Positions 14,221 to 20,740 of a DNA stretch of 21,552 bases are shown one piece after another; position 1 is the first letter of the stretch; each line of letters begins with the position of its first letter. Position numbers and translations under genes: made by a program. Origin of the DNA: JAQBDA01 sp041301185 (GTDB taxonomy: Bacteria > Chloroflexota > Anaerolineae > Anaerolineales > UBA4823); assembly GCA_041301185.1 (NCBI GenBank), contig JBFYSV010000233.1, forward strand, positions 1 to 21,552, in the 5' to 3' direction. Below the pieces are notes generated by a model, which saw nothing but the letters and a program-made list of their open reading frames with translations, searched no databases and was not told where the DNA came from.

Positions 14221-14252
14221 TAAACGGCGGTCGTTTTTTCGACCGCCGTTTA
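14221..14252. terminator. Hairpin 3 of the tandem terminator array
   Basis: Perfect 13-bp stem, TAAACGGCGGTCG (14221-14233) with CGACCGCCGTTTA (14240-14252), loop of six T. It is 23 nt from the secF stop, and on the minus strand is followed by TTTATTTA, a good intrinsic terminator for secF. Confidence 0.8.
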
Positions 14253-14275
14253 CGTTTAATGGAGCAGGATTAAGA

Positions 14276-15202
14276 TCAAGCAGACGCCCGGGCTTCGCCA
14301 CGGCGGAACCAGGTGCGCCACTCGTGGTTCTCCCACACAACCAGGCTCGGGGCGGCGATGAAGATGGATGAATAGGTGCCGCTGAGCAAACCGACCAACA
14401 TGATCAGGGCAAACTCACGCAGGGTTACCCCGCCGAACAGCGCCAGTGCCAGTAGCATGAACTCGACCGTCATCAGCTGGGTATTGATCGAACGCTGCAG
14501 GGTCTGGACGATCGAGTGATTGACCAGCGTCTCGAAATTCAAGCGGCGGTAAATGCCGCTGTTCTCCCGGATGCGATCGAAGACCACAATTTTGTCCTGC
14601 ACCGAGAAGCCGATCACGGTGAGCAGGGCGGTCAGGAAGAGGGCATCCATCTCCCAGCCGACGAGGACGCTGCCGATCGCTGTCAGACTGATGACGACCA
14701 GGACATCATGGAACATGGCGATGATGGCGCAGATACCATAACGAAAGGCGTTCTGAATGCCGCGGAAGGCATAGGTGATGTAGATGATGATCACAACCGC
14801 CGCAGCGAGGACTGCCAGGGCTGCCCGGGAAGCGACCTCCTGCCCAATAGTCGGGCCGACGCTATCAAAGCGCAGAACGACCACAGTGTCAGCGAATTGC
14901 TCTTCCAAGGCAGCGATCACCCGGGCGCGGCCGGTTTCATCCAGGAAGCTGGAGCGGACAACCACCGTGCCTTGACCGGTGGTTTGGACAGAGGCGTCAG
15001 CGATATCGAGGCTATCGTAGACGGCGATGACCTGGGCGGGTTGGGGGAGCTGACCGGATTCGAAGCGCACCTCGATGAGCGACCCGCCAGTAAAGTCGAT
15101 TGCCAGTGGCAGGCCATTCACGATCAGGATAATCAGCCCGGGGATGATGATGACCAGGGAGAAGAGAAAGAAGAAATAGCGCTTTCCAATAATATTGATC
15201 AT
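14276..15202 (-). CDS. secF: Protein translocase subunit SecF
   Basis: Membrane partner of SecD in the SecDF complex, which uses the proton gradient to help pull proteins through SecYEG. The 308-residue protein has the first transmembrane helix, the IDFTGGSLIEVRF motif opening the periplasmic P4-like domain, the FDSVGPTIGQEVA junction, and five further helices with GFSVQDKIVVFDRIREN, the family signature (often SxNDTVVVFDRIREN elsewhere; here QDK). Length is normal. The ATG at 15202 has AGAGG 7 nt upstream and starts 13 nt after the secD stop, so the two form an operon. It converges on the PA14-containing gene across the hairpin array. Confidence 0.96.
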   Translation of the reverse strand: MINIIGKRYFFFLFSLVIIIPGLIILIVNGLPLAIDFTGGSLIEVRFESGQLPQPAQVIAVYDSLDIADASVQTTGQGTVVVRSSFLDETGRARVIAALEEQFADTVVVLRFDSVGPTIGQEVASRAALAVLAAAVVIIIYITYAFRGIQNAFRYGICAIIAMFHDVLVVISLTAIGSVLVGWEMDALFLTALLTVIGFSVQDKIVVFDRIRENSGIYRRLNFETLVNHSIVQTLQRSINTQLMTVEFMLLALALFGGVTLREFALIMLVGLLSGTYSSIFIAAPSLVVWENHEWRTWFRRGEARASA

Positions 15203-15215
15203 GCCAGAACCTCTT

Positions 15216-16577
15216 TTAGATTCCGAACCATTTGACCAGGTTGGTCGGTTTGAGAGCCATGATGACCAGGCTGAGCAGGGTGCGGGTCACCAGGATAGCG
15301 ACGAATAAGCTGATAAACACGCCCACCGCCAGGGTCAGGGAAAAGCCCTTGACGATGGTAGCGCCGAAGCTGCTGCCAAACCAGAACAGAATGCCGCAGG
15401 TGATCAGGGTGGCGATATTCGAGTCACGGATGGAGGGCCAGGCACGCTGCCAGCCGAGATCGATGGCCTGGTTGATGGTGCGCCCGGAGCGCAGCTCTTC
15501 CTTCATGCGCTCAAAGATAAGGATATTGGCATCCAGAGCGCTGCCGGTGCTCAGCAGGAAGCCGGCGATCCCAGCCAGGGTGAGGGTGACGGGGATAAAC
15601 CGGAAAAGGGCAAAGGCGATCAGGGCATAGAAGAGAATCGAGGCAACTGCAACCACGCCAAGCAGGCGGTAGTAGAGAGCCATAAAGAGTACGGCGATGG
15701 TGAAACCGATCAGGCCGGCCCGAAGGCTTTTCTCGAGCGAGTCCTGGCCCAGGGTCGGGCCAACGGTGCGCACCTCTACAACTTTAAGGGGGATAGGGAG
15801 CGAGCCGTAGCGTAACTGGACCGCCAGGGTGTTGGCGCTCTCCAAATCGAAATTGCCGGAAATGACGCCCTGCCCGTCGGTGATGGCATCATTGATGCTA
15901 GGAACGGAGATCACTTCTTTGTCCAGGACAATCGCCAGGATGTTGCCGATATTGGCGGCAGTAAAATCTGCGAATTTCTGGGCATCCTGGCTGTTCAGCT
16001 CGAAGGCAACCTGGTATTCGCCAAGCTCGCTGCGGGTTGCAGCGACCGTTTTAATTGCGCTGCCGGTCATGACGGTGGGGAATACCGGCAGTCCTAGTGT
16101 GGAAGTGATGCCCTGGGTTTGCAGCTCTGTACTGGTGGGCATATCGGTCTGGATGCGGGTGCCTACCAGGTTGATTGCCTGTTCGGGCGGGATGCCGCTC
16201 ATGTCTACGAACTCAAGCAGGCCGGTCTGGCGCAGGCTGGCCAGGGCTTTCTCCGGGTCTGACTCGCCGGGCAGCTCGACCACAATCCGCCGGTCGCCGG
16301 CTTGCTGGACGACTGCTTCTGCCACGCCCAGCCCGTTGACGCGGTTCTCGACGATCGTGCGGGCGGTGCGCATCGATTCGGCATCGATGGCTGTGCCTTC
16401 TGGCAGGTCGGCCTCCAGGAGCGCCTGAACGCCGCCGACCAGGTCCAGGCCCAACTGGGTCTGGATGGTGCGATTGATGCCGAGAAAGTTGATTCCCGGG
16501 TTGTTGGGAAGATCAATCCAGATGGCGATCAGCAAGACAATGCCAATGATGATCAAAGGACGGACTAATCGTTTCAT
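15216..16577 (-). CDS. secD: Protein translocase subunit SecD
   Basis: 453-residue membrane protein of the SecDF export-driving complex. It has an N-terminal helix, the family motif LGLDLVGGVQALLEAD (usually LGLDLRGGV; Val replaces Arg here), a compact extracytoplasmic region with VENRVNGLGVAEAVVQQ and RRIVVELPG, and five C-terminal helices with GPTLGQDSLEKSLRAGLIGF and ALDANILIFERMKEEL. The extracytoplasmic P1 region is moderate in size, as in Gram-positive SecD. The ATG at 16577 has a GGAAAGG-type site ~8-9 nt upstream. A clear promoter lies between it and the preceding P-loop gene, so secDF can be expressed independently. Confidence 0.96.
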   Translation of the reverse strand: MKRLVRPLIIIGIVLLIAIWIDLPNNPGINFLGINRTIQTQLGLDLVGGVQALLEADLPEGTAIDAESMRTARTIVENRVNGLGVAEAVVQQAGDRRIVVELPGESDPEKALASLRQTGLLEFVDMSGIPPEQAINLVGTRIQTDMPTSTELQTQGITSTLGLPVFPTVMTGSAIKTVAATRSELGEYQVAFELNSQDAQKFADFTAANIGNILAIVLDKEVISVPSINDAITDGQGVISGNFDLESANTLAVQLRYGSLPIPLKVVEVRTVGPTLGQDSLEKSLRAGLIGFTIAVLFMALYYRLLGVVAVASILFYALIAFALFRFIPVTLTLAGIAGFLLSTGSALDANILIFERMKEELRSGRTINQAIDLGWQRAWPSIRDSNIATLITCGILFWFGSSFGATIVKGFSLTLAVGVFISLFVAILVTRTLLSLVIMALKPTNLVKWFGI

Positions 16578-16633
16578 TAAGATACCTTTCCTTCACCTAG
16601 CATACAGACCCCAGTCTCGCCGGGGACGCAGGG

Positions 16634-16662
16634 ATTATACTCCCATTTATGGGGATTGTCCA
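16634..16662 (-). promoter_or_regulatory. Sigma-70-type promoter of secDF
   Basis: On the minus strand TGGACA (16662-16657), 17-nt spacer, TATAAT (16639-16634): five of six and six of six matches to consensus. The predicted start near 16627 gives a ~50-nt leader. The spacer contains the palindrome CCCATTTATGGG (16642-16653), which might be an operator. Confidence 0.75.
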
Positions 16663-16669
16663 AGTTGGA

Positions 16670-17026
16670 TTATTTTGCGGCTTGTTCCTGTAAGAAGCTT
16701 AAGGCAGCTTCCAGCACCTGGGGTATGCTGAGCGAATCGGTGTGCAGGTACAGGTCGGCGTGCTGGCGGGCATGGCGCAGGCGGTGTTGTTGTGTCTCGT
16801 ACTCTTCCATCGTCCAGTTGAGCGGGCGGCGGGCCAGGCTGACCGGGTAGGAGACATCCAGGAAGATCAGAATATCCGGGTGGGAGATTTTTTGCCACAT
16901 GGCCGGCGCGTAAGAGTGCTCCTGGGCAATGTGGCGGACACAGTAGCCATGCTGGCGCAGGCCGGTAACTAAGGTGGATTTACCAGCAGCGCATGGACCT
17001 ACCACGCCGATCAGGTGGTCTTTCAT
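16670..17026 (-). CDS. Small P-loop kinase-like protein
   Basis: 118-residue cytoplasmic protein with an N-terminal Walker A motif, GPCAAGKST (residues 10-18), in IGVVGPCAAGKSTLV. Later segments (HPDILIFLDVSYPVSLARR, then a region rich in Arg and His) resemble the DxD/lid layout of small nucleoside or nucleotide kinases such as adenylate or dephospho-CoA kinases, but it is much shorter than those enzymes and I cannot name a substrate. It follows the PP2C-type phosphatase by 13 nt and precedes the secD promoter directly. No clear Shine-Dalgarno site is seen before the ATG at 17026. It reads as intact rather than a fragment: it has both a sensible start and end. Confidence 0.75.
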   Translation of the reverse strand: MKDHLIGVVGPCAAGKSTLVTGLRQHGYCVRHIAQEHSYAPAMWQKISHPDILIFLDVSYPVSLARRPLNWTMEEYETQQHRLRHARQHADLYLHTDSLSIPQVLEAALSFLQEQAAK

Positions 17027-17039
17027 AGTTGTATTAGGA

Positions 17040-17747
17040 TCAACTTTCGAGGGGCAGGCGGATTGCCATGCGGCGGATCAGGTCGCCTGGGTGGCTGGTC
17101 ACACGCAGGACTGCAATCGAGATATCGTCAGCAGGGCGGTCTTGATCCAGTTTAAGCGCGTGTTCCAGCAGGTTTCCGGCAATGGTCTCCGGGGTGGGGT
17201 CTTCGTCATCCAGGAGAACCTCCAGGCAGGTCACGATGTCCATGTTCTGCCCATAACGCTCGCCGGCGTGGACAAGTCCATCCGTAAAGATCACCACACA
17301 TAGGCCGGGCTGCAGGGGGATCTCGCTGATCAATGGGCGTGTGTCACGGTATAAACCGACAGCCTGGGAGGGGGTATCCAGCACCTGGATATTTTCATTC
17401 ACCGCCAGCAACACCGGGGCGGGGTTGTTGCGGGTGATGACCAGGGTGTTGGTCTGTTTGTCCACCGAGAGGATATTCAAGGTGGCTGAGACCTTGCCAC
17501 CTTTCTCTGTATAGAGCGAATCAGAGGCAGCCCGAGCCGCAGCGCCATCCCGCACACCCTCTGCCAGCAAGGCAATGACCTTGCGGACGACCAGGGTTGA
17601 GATCCATTTTGCACCACGACCGGAGCTTTGCCCATCTGCCATGACGACCGAAAGACCGCCGTTGGGGCGTTCAACCACCTCGACCGTGTCGCCGCTGTTG
17701 GATGTGGCGTATTTGCGCACCTTGGCAACCGCAATACTGACTTCCAT
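17040..17747 (-). CDS. SpoIIE/PP2C-type serine phosphatase
   Basis: 235-residue single-domain Mg/Mn-dependent phosphatase. Metal-binding landmarks are visible: SNSGDTVE near residue 19, MADGQSSGRGAKW (D38), FTDGLVHAGE and PADDISIAVLRV at the C-terminus, matching the four acidic sites of SpoIIE/RsbU enzymes. There is no attached GAF, PAS or receiver domain, and no anti-sigma or STAS gene in the window, so its target is unknown. Gene order places it between a methyltransferase and the small P-loop protein, all on the same strand with short gaps. The ATG at 17747 has no evident Shine-Dalgarno sequence and is preceded by AT-rich sequence. Confidence 0.87.
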   Translation of the reverse strand: MEVSIAVAKVRKYATSNSGDTVEVVERPNGGLSVVMADGQSSGRGAKWISTLVVRKVIALLAEGVRDGAAARAASDSLYTEKGGKVSATLNILSVDKQTNTLVITRNNPAPVLLAVNENIQVLDTPSQAVGLYRDTRPLISEIPLQPGLCVVIFTDGLVHAGERYGQNMDIVTCLEVLLDDEDPTPETIAGNLLEHALKLDQDRPADDISIAVLRVTSHPGDLIRRMAIRLPLES

Positions 17748-17775
17748 ATCTTAAATTTACCATATCCCGGGAAAA

Positions 17776-18444
17776 TTAGCAGGCGGAATTATCGCTGAAT
17801 GTCCTACCGATCAGGATAAGCACCTGGCTGTTGTGGGTGGCGATAATTCGGGTTTCGATCTCGAATCCGGCATGCTTGAATGGCCGGCTGACGGAGTCGA
17901 TGTAGGCAGAGTCAAGCCGCCCGGGTGCCTGGCGGGTAATCCGGAACAACCAAGCAAAGCACCGGTCGAGAGGGCGGAGGGGATCGATGACGGCTGCCGG
18001 TAGTACCAGGAGAATGCCGTCCGGTTTGAGGATACGGATTACTTCAGACAATGCCGCTGGTTCGAAGATGTACTCTGTTGGAAACGTAGCCAGGACAGTA
18101 TCGAAGACCTGGTTGGCAAAGGGGATATATTGCGCATAGCCATTTACCAATACAGGGACATAGCCGTGCTTTTCCATCCGATGGGTTGCAATCCGACCCA
18201 TTTGCGGGCTTGGATCCAAACCGGTAGGATTCCATCCTCCGGCAGCCAAAGCTGCCTGTAAATGCCCTGGACCGTGACCGATTTCCAGGATGCGGGGTCC
18301 CCGGATAAAGGGAAGGACAGCCAATATCCAATACTTCCAGCGGCCCAGGGACACAAGGCTGGCGACAGCGTCATACAGCCAGGCAAACTGGTGGTAGAGC
18401 AACCGGAAGAATATCTTCAAGGCTGCGGTGAGGATTTTATTCAA
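17776..18444 (-). CDS. Class I SAM-dependent methyltransferase
   Basis: 222-residue Rossmann-fold methyltransferase. Motif I is ILEIGHGPGHLQ (residues 52-63); the later region PFANQVFDTVLATFPTEYIF matches motif II and the acidic/aromatic strand of the Methyltransf_11 group. The N-terminus (LLYHQFAWLYDAVASLVSLGRW) is amphipathic and aromatic and might associate with the membrane. The substrate cannot be named. The start is TTG at 18444, overlapping the TGA stop of the upstream lipid-kinase gene (TTGA), so translation is probably coupled; no ATG is available in the first third. Its tie to a lipid kinase makes a lipid or quinone substrate possible, but this is inference. Confidence 0.85.
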   Translation of the reverse strand: MNKILTAALKIFFRLLYHQFAWLYDAVASLVSLGRWKYWILAVLPFIRGPRILEIGHGPGHLQAALAAGGWNPTGLDPSPQMGRIATHRMEKHGYVPVLVNGYAQYIPFANQVFDTVLATFPTEYIFEPAALSEVIRILKPDGILLVLPAAVIDPLRPLDRCFAWLFRITRQAPGRLDSAYIDSVSRPFKHAGFEIETRIIATHNSQVLILIGRTFSDNSAC

Positions 18445-19361
18445 GGAAGGAACACGGGAAGCCTGGCGGGCAGGATGCTGTATTCGACCTCCCGGGCTTG
18501 CGTGGTTTGAATTTCCCCGTCTGCGTGCAGAGGAGTGGCTGGCGAAACTTTGATTTTGATCCAGGGCGAGTGGATCTCATGGATGCTGGGATGCTCCACG
18601 TACGAGCCCTCACCGGGTTTCATAGTGCGCGGCAAAAGGGCCAGCATTTGGGAGCGGGAGCGCATGAAGCCATAGACAAAGGTCAGCTTGCCATCGAAAG
18701 GATCGGCATGCGGTGCCATGTACAGCCCTCCAGTCAGAGGGCAGTTGCCCACCGTTACCAAAGTGCATGGGCCCTGGTAATCGCCACCTTCCCACTCCAG
18801 CTGGACTTCCCAGCGGGGATTTTGCATGATCCCCATCACGGTTGCCACCAGGTAGCGCAGCAGACCGCGCAGCCGTTTCATCCGTTGCTGGATCAAAGTG
18901 ACTGTCGGCTCCAGACCGATGGCTGAGTTATTATCGAAAAATTGGGTTTGGGCTGGCTGCCCAAACGAAACCTGCCCGATATCGATAAACCTGATCTTTC
19001 CGGCAGCGATGCTGCGGGCTGCCTGTTGGAGATCGACCGGCAGACCCAGGTTGATCACCAGGTCGTTGGCAGAGCCGAGCGGGAGGATACCCAGCGGGGG
19101 CGTGTCCGAAGCCCCGGATGCATTGAGCATTCCGTTGATGATCTCGCTGATTGTGCCATCACCGCCAGCCGCGATGATCATCGAGTAATCCTGCTGGACA
19201 GCCTGACTGGCGATCTGAGTTGCATGCCCCGGACCGGTGGTTGACTCGAGGTCAAAAACGATCCCAAGATCTTGCAAGGTTTGGCGCACTGCACCCAATT
19301 TCTCCTGGGCGAGCCAGCGTCCGGCGTATGGGTTGTGGATTACTTTAGCTTTGTCTGCCAT
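18441..19361 (-). CDS. Diacylglycerol kinase family lipid kinase (DagK/YegS type)
   Basis: 306-residue cytoplasmic or membrane-associated kinase that phosphorylates a lipid such as diacylglycerol or a related alcohol with ATP. Landmarks: VIHNPYAGR at the N-terminus (Asn-Pro), AAGGDGTISEIINGM (GGDGT at 66-70), LGILPLGSANDLVINLGLP (family PxGTxND; Ser replaces Thr), and the C-terminal domain with DGKLTFVYGF and ATPLHADGEI (Asp-Gly-Glu). Length is normal for the YegS/BmrU group. The ATG at 19361 is 9 nt after the NIL-gene stop with no clear ribosome-binding site. It overlaps the methyltransferase gene at its end by 4 nt. Substrate specificity (diacylglycerol, sphingoid or other) cannot be decided. 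Confidence 0.92.
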   Translation of the reverse strand: MADKAKVIHNPYAGRWLAQEKLGAVRQTLQDLGIVFDLESTTGPGHATQIASQAVQQDYSMIIAAGGDGTISEIINGMLNASGASDTPPLGILPLGSANDLVINLGLPVDLQQAARSIAAGKIRFIDIGQVSFGQPAQTQFFDNNSAIGLEPTVTLIQQRMKRLRGLLRYLVATVMGIMQNPRWEVQLEWEGGDYQGPCTLVTVGNCPLTGGLYMAPHADPFDGKLTFVYGFMRSRSQMLALLPRTMKPGEGSYVEHPSIHEIHSPWIKIKVSPATPLHADGEIQTTQAREVEYSILPARLPVFLP

Positions 19362-19370
19362 GAAACAGGT

Positions 19371-19598
19371 TTAGGGTATATGGGGCTCTACCGAAATCCC
19401 CAATTCCTCCAACCAGCCAATGGCGGCCTCGATTGTTGCAGGGTTTCCGGCAAGCTGGACCTCGATCCAGCGATCTTCTCCACCGATCTGAGCGCGCAGG
19501 ATATTGACGGTGAGATCAAAGTGGCGGATGAGCTGGTTGATAATTGGCACGCTGAGCAGTGCCGGTGGGTAGACCAAACGGACAACCTGGTCTGTCAT
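19371..19598 (-). CDS. Stand-alone NIL-domain protein
   Basis: 75-residue protein composed of a single NIL domain, the ferredoxin-like regulatory fold found at the C-terminus of methionine ABC transporter ATPases (MetN) and in some ferredoxins. Matches: VVRLVYPPALLSVPIINQLIRHFDLTVNIL followed by WIEVQLAGNPATIEAAIGWLEELGISVEP. There is no ATPase or iron-sulfur motif attached. The ATG at 19598 has a strong AGGAGG site 5 nt upstream; the longer open frame to 19775 overlaps rlmN. It sits 55 nt after rlmN, possibly behind its own weak promoter, and 9 nt before the lipid kinase. Its ligand and job are unknown. Confidence 0.85.
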   Translation of the reverse strand: MTDQVVRLVYPPALLSVPIINQLIRHFDLTVNILRAQIGGEDRWIEVQLAGNPATIEAAIGWLEELGISVEPHIP

Positions 19599-19644
19599 AT
19601 GATCCTCCTTTATTGGTAGAGAAGGCGAAGACCGGCTGCTAAAG

Positions 19645-19653
19645 ATTTTAACA
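19645..19653 (-). promoter_or_regulatory. Possible extended -10 promoter before the NIL gene
   Basis: TGTTAAAAT on the minus strand begins immediately after the rlmN stop codon. The hexamer has one mismatch and the -35 at the expected distance is poor. It could drive the NIL, lipid kinase and methyltransferase genes apart from rlmN. Confidence 0.35.
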
Positions 19654-20712
19654 CTAAATTTGCCCGGCGGCCAGTTGACCGCAGCCAGCCTGGATATCAA
19701 TCCCGCGGCGAACGCGAACGGTGCAGGGTATACCCCGGGTCTCCAATGTATTCTTGAAGGCAACCGCTCGCTCACGAGTGGTCGCCCTCCCGGCGTACTT
19801 TTCCGTCGGGTTGAGGGGGATCACGTTGACGTGGCAGGAGAGGCCGCCCAACAGGTTTGCCAGTTTTGAAGCTTGCTCGGGCGAGTCGTTAACTCCATAG
19901 ATCAAAGCCCATTCGAAGGTGATGCGGCGGCTGGTGACCTCTACGTACTCCCGGCAAGCAGCCAGCAGCTCGGCGAGCGGGTAGCGATTATTCACCGGGA
20001 GCATTGAGCTGCGCAGCTCGTCGTCGGCAGCATGCAGGGAAATGGCGAGATTTATTTGGCGTTTCTCGCGGGCAAAGCGGCGGATGGCGGGAACCAATCC
20101 GACCGTGGAAATGGTAAAGCGCCTGGCTCCCAGGTTGAGACCATCCGGATGATTGAGGCGGTCGATTGCTGCCAGGGTGTTATCATAATTGTGGAATGGC
20201 TCGCCCATTCCCATGACGACCACATTGGTCACGTGCTCGCCACGGGTCGCCAGCAGGCGGGCATAATAGAGCACCTGCTCAACGATTTCCCCGCTGGAAA
20301 GATGCCGGCGAAAACCCATCTGACCGGTGGCGCAGAATGTGCAGCCCATCGCGCAGCCGGCCTGGGAGGAGATACACAAGGTGCGCCGGCGCTCGTACTG
20401 CATCAAGACTGCTTCGATGGGTTGCTGGTCGGGCAGAATGAAGAGGGTTTTACGGGTTTCTTTGTCGTATGATTCTTTGTGCGCCGTCTCCAGTAGATGA
20501 GAAAAATCAAATTGTTCTGCCATGCGGGCTTGCAGGGAGTGAGAAAGATTGGTGAATGCTCCTGGATCATTCCAAAGGCTTTTGTATATCCCATGCCAGA
20601 TCTGCGGGGCGCGGTAAGCCGGCTCATCCCAGCTTGCGATGATCTCTTTTAGCTGGGGTAAATCCAGGTCGTAGATAAATGTCTTGGCGGCTGGGTCGGA
20701 TTGGGTGCCCAC
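19654..20712 (-). CDS. rlmN: Dual-specificity 23S rRNA/tRNA adenine-C2 methyltransferase RlmN
   Basis: 352-residue radical-SAM enzyme that methylates C2 of A2503 in 23S rRNA and A37 in some tRNAs, in the cytoplasm. The 4Fe-4S cysteines are C120, C124 and C127 (AGCAMGCTFCATGQMGF, CxxxCxxC). The methyl-carrying Cys is C344 in GIDIQAGCGQLA, and the SAM-binding GMGEPFHNYDN motif is present. This C-terminal Cys context and MGFRR after the cluster fit RlmN rather than Cfr. The start is GTG at 20712 with only a weak GGAA upstream; the N-terminal helical domain is complete with this start. It follows the HAD gene by 28 nt on the same strand. Confidence 0.96.
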   Translation of the reverse strand: MGTQSDPAAKTFIYDLDLPQLKEIIASWDEPAYRAPQIWHGIYKSLWNDPGAFTNLSHSLQARMAEQFDFSHLLETAHKESYDKETRKTLFILPDQQPIEAVLMQYERRRTLCISSQAGCAMGCTFCATGQMGFRRHLSSGEIVEQVLYYARLLATRGEHVTNVVVMGMGEPFHNYDNTLAAIDRLNHPDGLNLGARRFTISTVGLVPAIRRFAREKRQINLAISLHAADDELRSSMLPVNNRYPLAELLAACREYVEVTSRRITFEWALIYGVNDSPEQASKLANLLGGLSCHVNVIPLNPTEKYAGRATTRERAVAFKNTLETRGIPCTVRVRRGIDIQAGCGQLAAGQI

Positions 20713-20740
20713 TGTGCTATTCCAAATGAATTTTATCTGC

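Larger units (their letters stand above)
14053..14252. repeat. Three tandem copies of a ~69-bp end-of-gene plus hairpin unit
   Basis: Copies begin at 14053, 14122 and 14192. Each starts GA(T/C)CTGGG(T/C)(G/A)GGTG, continues through an A-rich stretch to position 34 without gaps, then has a hairpin based on GGCGGTCG/CGACCGCC. The first copy contains the last codons (DLGGCR, stop) of the PA14-containing gene. The second, read in the same frame, still encodes DLGGCR and the third DLGRCR, so the end of the gene was duplicated with its hairpin. The spacing is 69 then 70 bp. Confidence 0.85.

Noticed and set aside
14053..14252. CRISPR-like array
   Set aside because: Only three units and the whole ~69-bp unit is repeated, including the interval between hairpins; there are no unique spacers and no cas genes.
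14516..15235. Plus-strand open frame of 239 codons
   Set aside because: Antisense of secF; the translation is low-complexity acidic sequence expected from complementing membrane-helix codons.
15829..16428. Plus-strand open frame of 199 codons
   Set aside because: Antisense of secD, with no motif and biased composition.
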